From NCBI RefSeq assembly GCF_022898935.1, contig NZ_JALIRP010000006.1, positions 124,001 to 188,000 on the forward strand: DNA of 64,000 bases, written 5' to 3'. A program made the position numbers and the translations under genes. This DNA is from Paenibacillus mangrovi. GTDB taxonomy: Bacteria > Bacillota > Bacilli > Paenibacillales > Paenibacillaceae. The notes beneath the pieces were generated by a model. The model did no database searches, had not been told where the DNA came from, and worked only from the letters and a program-made list of their open reading frames with translations. Position 1 is the first letter of the stretch. Each line of letters begins with the position of its first letter. Below are positions 24,616 through 33,123 of this stretch, piece by piece.

Positions 24616-24717
24616 TCTTATAAACACCGTATTCACGCTGCGTCGCTGACGCTTCTTGGTCCGGCCGAAGTTGAGAAGCAAGGAAATAGAATCAGCCGGA
24701 CAACCCTCCGAGCCTAA
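24616..24717 (+). repeat. attC-like site 24, right half missing
   Basis: The left core TCTTATAAAC (one extra A) pairs with its cassette start GTTATAAGA (23852). It keeps GTATTCACG and GTCCGGCC/GCCGGAC and ends in GAGCCTAAGTG. Confidence 0.75.
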
Positions 24718-24720
24718 GTG

Positions 24721-24840
24721 ATAAAATCTGGCTTTATTATTGAGGGTACAATACGAGAAAGCGTTCTAAGAGATGGTCAGAAATTAGATAGGATTTATAT
24801 GGGTTTATTAAGAGATGAATGGAAGTCCAAGAACTCATAA
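24721..24840 (+). pseudogene. C-terminal remnant of a GNAT acetyltransferase
   Basis: The frame reads KSGFIIEGTIRESVLRDGQK, then IYMGLLRDEWKSKNS and a stop. This is the characteristic end of RimJ/RimL-type GNATs (E-G-x-x-R-x-x-V/L...G-L-L-R-x-E-W). The rest of the gene is gone. A trace of a right core (ATTATCTGAAACCAGTGC at about 24858) follows. Confidence 0.65.
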
Positions 24841-24918
24841 TAAGACAAGTTAATGCAAATTATCTGAAACCAGTGCAATATTATATTATAAAACCAAAAA
24901 AAAGGAGAGGTAATATAT

Positions 24919-25293
24919 ATGTCGAACATTGTATTGTCAGGACCGACAATGGTATTGCTGGTAAGAGATTTACAAAGGTCAATTGACTACTATAAACATC
25001 TTGGTTTTCATTATGAACTTGTTGGTGGACCCATGGTTCAACATGTACATATGACACGAGATTCTGTAGTCTTTATATTACATCCTGCATCGAATCCAGA
25101 TGATGTTAGGCCATTTTCAACGGTTAAAGGAGGGTTATACTTTGATGCTTTCTGTTATTGTAATGTACGAGAATTTTTAGAAGAATTTACTGAAAAGGGG
25201 ATAGAAATCGTCAGAGGTCCTGATCTAAATGACTTTTTTAGTGAATTTACAATTCAAGATCCTGATGGATATCGGATTGCATTTGGTGGATAG
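24919..25293 (+). CDS. VOC family protein
   Basis: A 124-residue VOC-fold protein: LSGPTMVLLVRDLQRSIDYYKHLGFHYEL at the start, HVHMTRDSVVFILHPASN in the middle, FDAFCYCNVREFLEEFTEKG and a C-terminal FTIQDPDGYRIAFGG. The closing D-P-D-G-Y motif and length are typical of glyoxalase/bleomycin-resistance superfamily members. Strong ribosome site AAAGGAGAGG. The left boundary of its cassette is eroded (see the right-core trace at 24858), and no intact site follows. Confidence 0.85.
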   Translation: MSNIVLSGPTMVLLVRDLQRSIDYYKHLGFHYELVGGPMVQHVHMTRDSVVFILHPASNPDDVRPFSTVKGGLYFDAFCYCNVREFLEEFTEKGIEIVRGPDLNDFFSEFTIQDPDGYRIAFGG

Positions 25294-25332
25294 AAAGGAA
25301 AAAACCAAATATAACATTAAGGAGAAATCTTT

Positions 25333-25458
25333 TTGTCACATGTTCTTAATTTCTTTCCAAAACAATCATCTGCACTTGTCTGTGCGATTTTTTCAATTTT
25401 TGGAATGTTAATGGGTGGAGTTGTAGTACATAAGAATAGAAAGGTCAGTGGATTGTAG
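25333..25458 (+). CDS. small membrane peptide
   Basis: A 41-residue frame from TTG 25333 (ribosome site AAGGAGA at 25318-25324), with one hydrophobic stretch (SALVCAIFSIFGMLMGGVVV) and a basic tail HKNRKV. No family is recognised. Confidence 0.4.
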   Translation: MSHVLNFFPKQSSALVCAIFSIFGMLMGGVVVHKNRKVSGL

Positions 25459-25485
25459 TTTATTCCAGGTGGGAGTATCTATAGC

Positions 25486-25830
25486 ATGAAAAAAATAATT
25501 AAAATTTTTACTAGCATTATGATTGGAATTTTCTCAGTATTTAATTTGTGGATTTTCTTTTATATTTTAGCTGACAATTACTCTTTTTATTTATCAACAA
25601 CAAATATAAAGTATGCGTCAGCTGAAGCGGTAGTTCAAATGTTTAAGATCAGTATATTTGTGAGTCTAATTTTATCTTTAATGATTACTGCAATATATCT
25701 AACAATATATTTCATACAAAAGAAATCCTTTTTGATATTCAATACCATTTATTTAGCTATTCAATTGTTGGCGTTAATTTACATAATAAATACAGATAAT
25801 TACATTCCCTTTATTAGGAGCACAATCTAG
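25486..25830 (+). CDS. small three-helix membrane protein
   Basis: A 114-residue integral membrane protein with about three transmembrane helices (FTSIMIGIFSVFNLWIFFYI, ISIFVSLILSLMITAIYLTI, LIFNTIYLAIQLLALIYII). It is AT-rich, of cassette type and in cassette orientation. Weak ribosome site GGTGGGAG. No family is recognised. Remnant site 25 follows directly, so it was probably the last cassette before a deletion. Confidence 0.55.
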   Translation: MKKIIKIFTSIMIGIFSVFNLWIFFYILADNYSFYLSTTNIKYASAEAVVQMFKISIFVSLILSLMITAIYLTIYFIQKKSFLIFNTIYLAIQLLALIYIINTDNYIPFIRSTI

Positions 25831-25849
25831 AACAATTGCAGATAATTCA

Positions 25850-25900
25850 TGAAAGCGCGTCGCGGCCGGCCTTACGGGCCTTAAGGTTCTCGGGTTCGTA
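25850..25900 (+). repeat. attC-like site 25, right-half remnant
   Basis: GCGCGTCGCGGCCGGCC..GGGCC TTAAGGTTCTCGGGTTCGT matches the right half of sites 9 and 14. The outer arm and GTTA core are lost at 25901, where terminator sequence of the next gene begins. Confidence 0.75.
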
Positions 25901-25905
25901 AGGCA

Positions 25906-25929
25906 AAAGAAAAAACCGCTCGCACGGTT
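25906..25929 (-). terminator. terminator of the alpha/beta hydrolase gene
   Basis: On the minus strand AACCG/CGGTT around GTGCGAG, followed by TTTTTTCTTTT, just after the stop of the minus-strand gene at 25932. Confidence 0.7.
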
Positions 25930-25931
25930 AA

Positions 25932-26714
25932 TTAAATAAAAGCTATCGATTTTAAGTATTCCTCAATCTTTAGTTTAGTTTCGTGGAAAGGCCTATTCTC
26001 GTGTCTTCCATAAAGGAAAAAGCCATGTTCCATACCATCATAGGTGACAAAGGTGATATCATTGCCTTCCGCTACCATGTGATCAACGAAGTCTTTATTT
26101 TGTTCGAGGAGATCATCTGCTGTTCCGCACATCCATAACGTGGGAGGCAGGCATTTTTTTACGTTGTGGTAAGGTGACATTTCTCGCGCTTGATCAAGTA
26201 GCTCGGGATAACGTCTCGTCATAATGTCAACAGCATCCATCCCCGCGGCGAAAATGATCAATGCATTTGGAATATGGTTTGTGCTTTGATTATCACCGTC
26301 ATTATTCAGATGGTCGAACATAATGGAGGATACAGCGATGTACCCGCCAGCAGACGAACCGCATACAACAATTTTATTTGGATCCACACCCAGATCAGAT
26401 GCATTCTCCCGCAACCACCGAACAGCGGATTTGACGTCGCATATAGCTTGAATTGGAGTAAATCCTTCGTCATAGCCAGTTCGATAATCAACGCAGATCG
26501 CAACGGCACCTTTTGATGAAAAGTATTTTGCTTGATGCTGGAAATCCGCAGGCGTTCGAGGTCCCTTGCCGAAACTGCCACCGATGAAAAACAATATAGC
26601 GCTCCTGTCATTTGGTGGGGATTCAGGCTCGAAAATGTAAAACTTCAGTTTGCGCTCACCTATAACTTTATAAGTTTCTTCTTTTACTGGAAAATCGAAT
26701 GTAAACACTCGCAT
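25932..26714 (-). CDS. alpha/beta hydrolase (carboxylesterase-like)
   Basis: A 260-residue esterase/lipase-type hydrolase. It shows FFIGGSFGKG (oxyanion loop, HGG-like position), the nucleophile elbow VVCGSSAGGYIAVSS (Ser near residue 118), LWMCGTADDLLEQN carrying the acid, and GMEHGFFLYG with the catalytic His. It belongs to the hormone-sensitive-lipase/acetylxylan-type esterases; substrate unknown. I start at 26714 (MRVFTFDFPVKEE) because GAGAGGAGAA lies just upstream; the longer frame to 26765 lacks one. It is on the opposite strand from the cassettes and breaks the array. Confidence 0.85.
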   Translation of the reverse strand: MRVFTFDFPVKEETYKVIGERKLKFYIFEPESPPNDRSAILFFIGGSFGKGPRTPADFQHQAKYFSSKGAVAICVDYRTGYDEGFTPIQAICDVKSAVRWLRENASDLGVDPNKIVVCGSSAGGYIAVSSIMFDHLNNDGDNQSTNHIPNALIIFAAGMDAVDIMTRRYPELLDQAREMSPYHNVKKCLPPTLWMCGTADDLLEQNKDFVDHMVAEGNDITFVTYDGMEHGFFLYGRHENRPFHETKLKIEEYLKSIAFI

Positions 26715-26836
26715 ACCAATTCTCCTCTCAAATAATATTAGAAGGATTATACCATAATAACCCAATTAAGGTAGAATTAGAATGATAGCTTGGTTCAAAT
26801 TGCAAATCCGGAAAAGATTAGAAGGGAGATGGTTCT

Positions 26837-27005
26837 ATGAAGATAGCATTAGTTTTGTTCAGTTGAATATAAGGTATCTGTATGTACGGGTTCATTGTTG
26901 TGTGGAGCTGCTGGATTTTTGAAGGATAAGAAAGCTACAACCCATCCCAATGTGTATGATTGGCTAGAACCTTACTGTTTGGAGGTAATAAAGGACTCGT
27001 ACCGG
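26837..27005 (+). pseudogene. DJ-1/PfpI family remnant
   Basis: The start MKIALVLFS and, after a deletion and frame change, SVCTGSLLCGAAGFLKDKKA and TTHPNVYDWLEPYCLEVIKD match the two ends of a DJ-1/PfpI amidotransferase-like protein (T-G-S...L-x-G-x-x-A-T-T-H is a family signature). About two thirds of the gene is missing. Confidence 0.6.
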
Positions 27006-27020
27006 AAAGGACGTATAACA

Positions 27021-27761
27021 ATGATGACACAAAAAGAAATGATACACATCGTACAATCACAGCTTGCAATTGACCTGAATTGTACAATTGACGACTTGAA
27101 CAGAGAAAAAGACAGTGTTATTTTTGTAGACGCAAAAGAAAATCCCGGACGAAGGCCGTATCCGAGAAAAGAGCGTTATTTTGAAATTTTGTCCATGGGC
27201 AAATCAATTGTGGTATCGGCCACGCCGAAACGACTGGCTATTGCCAAAACGCAGATGCAAGGAAAAGACAGGGATACTATTTTTTCCTTGCCATTTATTA
27301 GAGGACTATACTTGCACTTTCTTCCCGATTTAGAAAAAATAAAGCCAATGTCACCACAAGACAATTTCTCGTATGAAGTGGTTGAGAAGGATGAGGTTCC
27401 TAAGTTATTGGGGCTTGAAGGATTTGACAATGCAATTATTTCTGATATGAATCATCCCTATCAAACTGTATTGGTCGCACTTGCCAAGAAAAATGGTAAT
27501 ATTGTTGGCATGGCAGGAGCCTGTAATGTATGTGCAAAGATGTGGCAAATTGGTATAGAAATACTCCCTGAATACCGTCATTTGGGATTGGCAACTTATC
27601 TTGTAAGCAGCTTAACTTTTGAAGTATTAAAACGTGGTTATGTACCACTTTACGATGTTATCTCAAGTAATATTGCCTCCCAAAGAGTGGCTTATCGGGT
27701 AGGATATTATCCGGCGTTTGTGACTGATTGGCGGTGTAATTTTAAGGATTTTGAAAATTAA
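27021..27761 (+). CDS. GNAT family N-acetyltransferase
   Basis: A 246-residue protein. The N-terminal about 130 residues are not a standard domain; the C-terminal half has IVGMAGACNVCAKMWQIGIE and VLPEYRHLGLATYLVSSLT-like motif A (residues about 190-210), then GYVPLYDVISSNIASQRVAYRVGY. The gene at 52034 has the same layout (C-terminal IPLYSTSWDNLSSQAVARKLG), so both belong to one Paenibacillus GNAT group. Start at ATG 27021; the frame open further upstream belongs to the DJ-1 remnant. Substrate unknown. Confidence 0.82.
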   Translation: MMTQKEMIHIVQSQLAIDLNCTIDDLNREKDSVIFVDAKENPGRRPYPRKERYFEILSMGKSIVVSATPKRLAIAKTQMQGKDRDTIFSLPFIRGLYLHFLPDLEKIKPMSPQDNFSYEVVEKDEVPKLLGLEGFDNAIISDMNHPYQTVLVALAKKNGNIVGMAGACNVCAKMWQIGIEILPEYRHLGLATYLVSSLTFEVLKRGYVPLYDVISSNIASQRVAYRVGYYPAFVTDWRCNFKDFEN

Positions 27762-27782
27762 GTATCGAAGGTGTTATATCTT

Positions 27783-28319
27783 ATGAAGCCTTGTCCAGTT
27801 TGCCAAAGTTCAGATGTAAAAGAAACAAGTTCGACAATAACAAGACTATTTTTATGTACCTATATTTTATTAGCCTTTTATTTTTTTACGGGTGAGATTA
27901 ATTCTGGGTATTTACTAGTATTAATTCTTCTCTTTGCCCCTTACATGAAAATATGTTCTGATTGTAAGAAGTCTTTCTATAGTTTCATACCTAATTGGAG
28001 CACTGCTAATTTATTTAGATGTGGAAACGAACTTAATAGATATCTGTTAGCAATGTTACCTTCGGTACTTACTATTACAATCTTAATAATTAATTTCCCT
28101 TATACAGGTCTAGGAAGAATTATTTATTTACCGACTATATTTTTAGTAAACAGTACAATAATCTTTTTTTATCTAAGAAGTCGTAGGTACTTAAATAAAA
28201 TCATATACCATTTTTCGGGTGCAATTATCATCATAATAACAATAGTATTGTCAGGATTGATGTACCCACAAGATAGCGGGAAAAGCATATTTGAATTGAT
28301 TTTTTCTCGGGCACCGTGA
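27783..28319 (+). CDS. zinc-ribbon membrane protein, unknown
   Basis: A 178-residue protein with a CPVCQSSD zinc-knuckle start, a second CxxC (KICSDCKKSF) about 60 residues on, and about five transmembrane segments (LFLCTYILLAFYFF, GYLLVLILLFAPYM, LLAMLPSVLTITILII, IIYLPTIFLVNSTIIFF, GAIIIIITIVLSGLMY). Function unknown. Its stop codon lies in the remnant of site 26 (the last codons read ... CGG GCA CCG TGA inside the right arm), so this too was a cassette gene. Confidence 0.6.
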   Translation: MKPCPVCQSSDVKETSSTITRLFLCTYILLAFYFFTGEINSGYLLVLILLFAPYMKICSDCKKSFYSFIPNWSTANLFRCGNELNRYLLAMLPSVLTITILIINFPYTGLGRIIYLPTIFLVNSTIIFFYLRSRRYLNKIIYHFSGAIIIIITIVLSGLMYPQDSGKSIFELIFSRAP

Positions 28320-28338
28320 ATACTGAAACGTTAGTTGA
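28306..28338 (+). repeat. attC-like site 26, right-end remnant
   Basis: CTCGGGCACCGTGAATACTG then AAACGTTAGTTGA reproduces the right outer arm, spacer and GTTA core. It is the last trace of the array. Confidence 0.7.
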
Positions 28339-28390
28339 TACCGTCCGAATAATAATCAAAAAAAATCTTTTCACTAAGGTGTGGCATATT

Positions 28391-28645
28391 ATGATTCTTA
28401 TGTTCATAATCGGATTGATAACTCTATATCTTATATTATTAAATTTCAAAAGGCTGAATAGGTTTAATTCTAAATTCAAAGTACTTATTATTTTATTTGT
28501 TGTTATTATGTACCTCTATGGACTAGTAAAGTATGTACAGAATTTTAGTATTGAAAAATTTAAAGAAGATTCAGCAGTTGTACTTATTGTAGCAGTAATC
28601 TTTATATTCATAGATGTTGTTGTCAGATTTAAAAGAAAAAAATAA
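28391..28645 (+). CDS. small membrane protein, unknown
   Basis: An 84-residue protein with about three hydrophobic segments (MILMFIIGLITLYLILLNF, VLIILFVVIMYLYGLV, VVLIVAVIFIFIDVVV) and a basic C-terminus. Start at ATG 28391 behind AAGGTG; the frame extends upstream into site 26 but has no ribosome site there. It is the gene of the last cassette; no site is seen after it. No family is recognised. Confidence 0.5.
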   Translation: MILMFIIGLITLYLILLNFKRLNRFNSKFKVLIILFVVIMYLYGLVKYVQNFSIEKFKEDSAVVLIVAVIFIFIDVVVRFKRKK

Positions 28646-28733
28646 TTAAGCTTACACAGTAAGTATCGTCGCGGACACGGAATGCCACCTAAAATACATA
28701 CAATATTCAAAATCCAGTACGGAGGTCTATAGA

Positions 28734-29210
28734 ATGAGATTACATAAAAATCTGGCTATCTACCTTGGAGTAACTTGGTCGCTATTATTCGCTGTAATGA
28801 GTTTTTATTGGGCTGCTGGCGGTATGATCGGAGTCGAATCCCTGGGTGGAGAAATCTACAAAAAAGCAATGGAACGGGATCCTGCGTTTATTTCGGTAGT
28901 TTGGGTGACAGGGGTTGTCAAACTAGGAGGAGCTATTCTATTACTATTACTTTTAAAGACAAGTATCAATAAGAAAATAAGAAAAATGCTGTCATTGTTT
29001 TGCATTGTAGCAGGAGTATTTATGATTCTGTACGGATTGGGGAATTTTACAACCATTTCTTTGGCAGGATTAAATGTATTGCATTTTGATATGAGTGCTT
29101 ACGCGATAAAATGGCGATTGATTATTTGGGAACCCTTCTGGATGATAGGGGGTATCTTATATGTCTTGGCTGGAAGAAGGGGATATCAATTCATCCAAAA
29201 TTCATTCTAG
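28734..29210 (+). CDS. DUF3995 membrane protein
   Basis: A 158-residue integral membrane protein with about four helices (LAIYLGVTWSLLFAVMSFYW, VVKLGGAILLLLLL, LSLFCIVAGVFMILYGLGNF, FWMIGGILYVLAG). The first helix with SFYWAAGG and the closing WEPFWMIGGILY are characteristic of DUF3995 proteins. Function unknown. ACGGAGG lies before ATG 28734 and a bidirectional terminator after the stop. It marks the return to ordinary chromosomal genes. Confidence 0.8.
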   Translation: MRLHKNLAIYLGVTWSLLFAVMSFYWAAGGMIGVESLGGEIYKKAMERDPAFISVVWVTGVVKLGGAILLLLLLKTSINKKIRKMLSLFCIVAGVFMILYGLGNFTTISLAGLNVLHFDMSAYAIKWRLIIWEPFWMIGGILYVLAGRRGYQFIQNSF

Positions 29211-29217
29211 CTGCAGT

Positions 29218-29259
29218 AAAAACCCTTGCTCCTGCGTTACTGCAGAAGCAAGGGTTTTT
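29218..29259. terminator. bidirectional terminator
   Basis: AAAAACCCTTGCT pairs with AGCAAGGGTTTTT with flanking A and T runs. It serves the converging DUF3995 and beta-helix genes. Confidence 0.9.
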
Positions 29260-29339
29260 CGTTTGCAGCTTCACAGCTAAATCAACATAAACAATCGGTA
29301 ATGCCGGTTGTTGAAGCTTGATTATTAGCTCAGATTCCG

Positions 29340-31517
29340 TTACTGCTTCAAATCCTCCATCAGTTTGACAAGTGAATGGTTGTTATTGCTTACCACGTTC
29401 TTGCGGTATTTATCCGTATACAGTCCAGCTTTGCCGTCTCCAAAGACTTGAACCGTTTCGGAGAACGAGCTGCCGGCATTCCCCGGTAATTTTTGTCCAT
29501 TTTGGATAAAGTAGTTGTTCTCAATCTTGCCGTATGTCGATACCGTCGGCGCGATCTCCATATCTTTGCTTGTATTGTAAATGAGGTTGTTCGTGATTTC
29601 ATTATATTTTGGAGCCGCAGGCCAATCCTCCAAAATGTTGACCAAATTCGGGTAAGTTGTACTCCATGGTGGTGTGCTGTAAGGAATCTGAGCTAGTTTT
29701 ACCCTAAGAGTCCCGCCTGGCTCGGCATGATAGGCAGCCCAGTTCAAGCCGCGTTCATCCGCAAAAATGGAACGTACCGAGTTTAGCATAATATTGTGAT
29801 CGATGACATTGTTTCTTCCGCCTCCGACAAGGACGGGCCGATATACGTCATCGAACAGGTTGGCGTATACGGTCGTCCCGCTCGCCATGTCATCCAAATA
29901 GACCCCGATTTGGTCATTGGCCGAGCTGTTTCGCAGCTTATGCAAATAATTGTAGCGGATCACATTTCCTTGCTCAGTCCAATCGCGTCCCATATAAATA
30001 GCCCCGGCGTCCCCTGTCTCGGTAAGAACGTTGTAAATTTCATTTTTTTCGATCAGGTGATTATTGCCGTGAATAAAAATGGCCATGTGGGGAGCGTCAT
30101 GAATGTAGTTGTTTGCGACCTTGTTGCCGACTCCGAATAATTCTACTGCTGGACTGTACGTTTTTTTGAGGCGGCTAAAACGAGAGATTTCGTTGTTTAC
30201 GGCATAGTTGTTCCCAGGAGTCAAGCTGACCCGGTCGCCACCAGCCAGGTAAATCCCGCCGATACCGGTATCGACAATCGTGGAACTGATAACTCCGTTA
30301 TTGGTGCCGCCTTGGGTTCCGGTTTTCCGGTCGCCAATGACAACGGCAAAGCCGCCGGTTTGAACAATCGTGCAGCCTGAGATCAGATTATCCGTACCGT
30401 CTACGATTTCGATGGCCGAGCCGCGTGTATAGCCCAGATCCAATTTCTCAAAATTGATGAATGATGCACCCTGCAGCTTGATTAATGGTTCATCCATCAG
30501 GGATAGAACGATCTTGGCCTGACTGATATCTGATGGCGGGTAGAGATACAGCATTCCCGTTGACCGGTCCAAATACCATTCGCCTGGCTGATCGATTTCT
30601 TCTAAAATATTGTAGTAATAATAGCGTTGTCCGGAGCGAATGCCGTAATAGCTCGCCGTTTTCGTGGAGATGGTATTATTCGTTTTGTCGATAGAGGAGA
30701 CATTCAGGTTACCATCTGCCCAATCCCAGTAAAAATAGCCAGAAAGCCAAATATCGCCGGTATCCACCCAGTTATTCGGACGCGGATCGTTGTAAACGAA
30801 CGTATGCCCTTTAAGGAATTCTTCCTGAACTTTGGCATCGCTACCGCCTGGTGTATCAGGCGCATTGTTACGCGGGTTTCCGCCTAGTACAGTTACTTTG
30901 CCGATTTTGACGTAGTCGGAGTTAGGGTATCTCGAAAGCTGCAGCGATTGCTCGTTAAAGAACAGTTCGGGATTGGCGATGTTATCGAACGGTCCGAAAC
31001 CGCCCTGGCGGATTTGTCCGTAATCAGTTATCCCGAGATCCGGCAAATGCAGCTGGACAATCGCATCTCGTGAATCGGCCGGCAATCGCTCCCGTATTCC
31101 TTCATCCGTTACCGGAGCAAACATATTAGCCGGAAGGCTTGCGCCGCCGATGAACTGTACTCGTTCACCCGGAAAAGCAGCATACACGATCGGTTTTCCA
31201 GGCTCTCCGCTATCCTGCTGTTCAAGTAAAAACGTATTGTCGAAACGGTACTCGCCGCCACGAATAAAAACTTTGACGCCTCCCTTAGGCAATCCGGAAC
31301 TGCTTTTGAGTTGACGGATGGCGTCTCTTGCCGCCTCTAATGTTTGGAAAGGGGCATTTTTCGTTCCAGGGTTCGCATCGTTCCCGTTAGTAGCGACAAA
31401 AAAAGTCGTTTCCGCTCCCTTCACATTCTCGTCTGCAAATACACTGGGGGCAAGGGTAAAGAGATAAGTCGCAATACAAACCATACAGATCATGATTTTT
31501 CCGATCTTTCTGTTCAT
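29340..31517 (-). CDS. secreted right-handed parallel beta-helix protein
   Basis: A 725-residue secreted protein: signal peptide (MNRKIGKIMICMVCIATYLF ending near APSVFA), an N-terminal TTFFVATNGNDANPGTKNAPFQTLEAARDAIR block typical of beta-helix proteins, then repeats of hydrophobic/Asn strands (AIEIVDGTDNLISGCTIVQT, GVISSTIVDTGIGGIYLAGG, AVNNEISRF, NVIRYNYLHK). Such proteins are often polysaccharide lyases or galactosidases; the activity is not assigned. The start is ATG 31517 or 31520 behind TAGGAGGAATA. It shares the region with glycan-use genes only loosely. Confidence 0.85.
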   Translation of the reverse strand: MNRKIGKIMICMVCIATYLFTLAPSVFADENVKGAETTFFVATNGNDANPGTKNAPFQTLEAARDAIRQLKSSSGLPKGGVKVFIRGGEYRFDNTFLLEQQDSGEPGKPIVYAAFPGERVQFIGGASLPANMFAPVTDEGIRERLPADSRDAIVQLHLPDLGITDYGQIRQGGFGPFDNIANPELFFNEQSLQLSRYPNSDYVKIGKVTVLGGNPRNNAPDTPGGSDAKVQEEFLKGHTFVYNDPRPNNWVDTGDIWLSGYFYWDWADGNLNVSSIDKTNNTISTKTASYYGIRSGQRYYYYNILEEIDQPGEWYLDRSTGMLYLYPPSDISQAKIVLSLMDEPLIKLQGASFINFEKLDLGYTRGSAIEIVDGTDNLISGCTIVQTGGFAVVIGDRKTGTQGGTNNGVISSTIVDTGIGGIYLAGGDRVSLTPGNNYAVNNEISRFSRLKKTYSPAVELFGVGNKVANNYIHDAPHMAIFIHGNNHLIEKNEIYNVLTETGDAGAIYMGRDWTEQGNVIRYNYLHKLRNSSANDQIGVYLDDMASGTTVYANLFDDVYRPVLVGGGRNNVIDHNIMLNSVRSIFADERGLNWAAYHAEPGGTLRVKLAQIPYSTPPWSTTYPNLVNILEDWPAAPKYNEITNNLIYNTSKDMEIAPTVSTYGKIENNYFIQNGQKLPGNAGSSFSETVQVFGDGKAGLYTDKYRKNVVSNNNHSLVKLMEDLKQ

Positions 31518-31838
31518 CATTATTCCTCCTAGCGCCTTGGTTTCAAAATAAATCCGTATTCGAGCGATTGAAAACGCTACCAGCATTATCATTGGCCGAA
31601 CCGTACTGATATTACCTCCTTCTGTCAGAATATTTATAAGGTAGCATGTATGTAGAAATTGGTGTACTGTAAACATACGAAAAAACTGTACAAAATGCGT
31701 TTTTATTACAGAACTGACAGTTGATTAGACGATAAAGAAGGACATGAAGTACAAGAAATAGAACTTTTGGAAGATCAGAATTTCTTGAACGCTAGATGTT
31801 ATACGAGATGGGTTTGATCCATTTTTAGGAGGCTTTTT

Positions 31839-32129
31839 ATGAAAGGAAGATATAGGATTATTTTCACTATCATAATTATTCTTCTTGGCGTAGGTCTTAT
31901 CTATCAAACTTATAAAATTGGCCAATTAAGATCTCAGATTGAAATGGTTAATCCTACGTTATCATCAAAAACAATACAATATGGCTTAGTGAAACTCGAA
32001 AGTGAAATAAGCTATCAAAAACAGCATGACTGGAAATCAGCAGAGCAATTAATAGTTAGAACACAAGATGTAATGGAAGGGATCAGAGTGACTAGGATTA
32101 AATATTGGGTTTTCCTCAGTTTGGAATGA
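31839..32129 (+). CDS. single-pass membrane protein, unknown
   Basis: A 96-residue protein: transmembrane segment IIFTIIIILLGVGLIYQTYK at residues about 7-26, then a polar helical tail (GQLRSQIEMVNPTLS ... DWKSAEQLIVRTQDVMEG). Strong ribosome site TTAGGAGG. No family is recognised. Confidence 0.6.
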   Translation: MKGRYRIIFTIIIILLGVGLIYQTYKIGQLRSQIEMVNPTLSSKTIQYGLVKLESEISYQKQHDWKSAEQLIVRTQDVMEGIRVTRIKYWVFLSLE

Positions 32130-32308
32130 TTTCATGAAGAGAACAAATGATTTTTTGAGTTATTCGAAGTAGCTTTTTTCCGTAAGAGGTCATTCATATA
32201 AAAGATTGTGAGCTGCGGCATGGAATTTTTGGCGGCATAGTGTTAGATTTTGGACTGGTAATGGTTATCCTACAAAAGAGATAAACAAATACGAAGGAGG
32301 TCAGCAGT

Positions 32309-33025
32309 ATGTCAGCGGATAAAGATGTCGTGCAGCAGCAAAATCATGAGGAGAAGCATTTTATGGCTTCGGACCTGATTCGGGATATCGTCATCGGTAT
32401 GGCGGATGGATTAACCGTGCCTTTTGCTCTTGCAGCCGGATTATCGGGGTCCGTGTCCAATACAAGTCTGGTCGTTATTGCTGGAGTTGCGGAAATTGCC
32501 GCGGGATCAATTGCCATGGGTTTAGGAGGCTACTTGGCTGCACGTACGGACCGAGAGCATTACATTTCAGAGCTTGCGCGCGAGAAGCGGGAAGTGATTG
32601 AAATGCCTGAACGGGAACGGGAGGAAGTCGCAGATATTTTGCGCGGGTGGAGTATTCCTGAGGATGCTGTTGCAACTGCGGTCGATGCGATAGCTAAGGA
32701 TGAAGATCGCTGGGTCGAATTCATGATGAAATACGAACTGGGGCTTGAGGAACCTGAACCGAAGCGAGCACTCAACAGTTCATTAACGATAGGGCTTTCC
32801 TATATTGTCGGGGGCATCATACCGTTAGCGCCATACATTTTCATTTCAAATGCGGATATGGCGTTGGCAGTTTCTGTCACAGTCACATTAATTGCTCTTT
32901 TTATTTTTGGTTATATCAAAGGAAAATTTACCGGTTCCAGACCGTTTAAAAGTGCATGGCAAACCGCACTCGTTGGCGGGCTGGCTGCTGGCATCGCTTT
33001 TATGATCGCGAGATTCATATCTTAA
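32309..33025 (+). CDS. VIT1/CCC1 family iron/manganese transporter
   Basis: A 238-residue membrane protein of the vacuolar iron transporter-like family. RDIVIGMADGLTVPFALAAG is the first helix signature (I-x-G-x-x-D-G), IAAGSIAMGLGGYLAARTDREHY the second, with a cytoplasmic helical metal-binding region rich in Glu (EREREEVADILRGW, DRWVEFMMKYELGLEEPEP) and three further helices. It likely moves Fe(II) or Mn(II) across the membrane. ACGAAGGAGG precedes ATG 32309. Confidence 0.9.
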   Translation: MSADKDVVQQQNHEEKHFMASDLIRDIVIGMADGLTVPFALAAGLSGSVSNTSLVVIAGVAEIAAGSIAMGLGGYLAARTDREHYISELAREKREVIEMPEREREEVADILRGWSIPEDAVATAVDAIAKDEDRWVEFMMKYELGLEEPEPKRALNSSLTIGLSYIVGGIIPLAPYIFISNADMALAVSVTVTLIALFIFGYIKGKFTGSRPFKSAWQTALVGGLAAGIAFMIARFIS

Positions 33026-33123
33026 TTTCCTTAACAAAAATGTATATCCTGAATATGGGTTTTATAGTAGAATGATGTAGATTCGATTACGCCCTAAAGC
33101 ATAGGGTATGTAAAGGTGAGAAA

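Larger units (their letters stand above)
4490..28338 (+). mobile_element. integron-like gene-cassette array
   Basis: About 24 kb of small, mostly single-gene cassettes, almost all reading away from the recombinase, separated by about 26 recognisable copies or remnants of one folded site. Each intact site starts in xxxTAAC or similar and ends in GTTAxxx. The arms match within a cassette: it starts GTTATCCGAAATAACCGA at 8182 and ends TCGGTTACTTCGGATAAC at 8756, 17 of 18 paired. At least 18 cassettes show this. It parallels integron cassettes, whose ends are joined in the circular form. Sites are intact from 5.1 to 15.1 kb and mixed or truncated from 15.8 to 28.3 kb, which suggests an old, decaying distal end. 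Confidence 0.85.
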
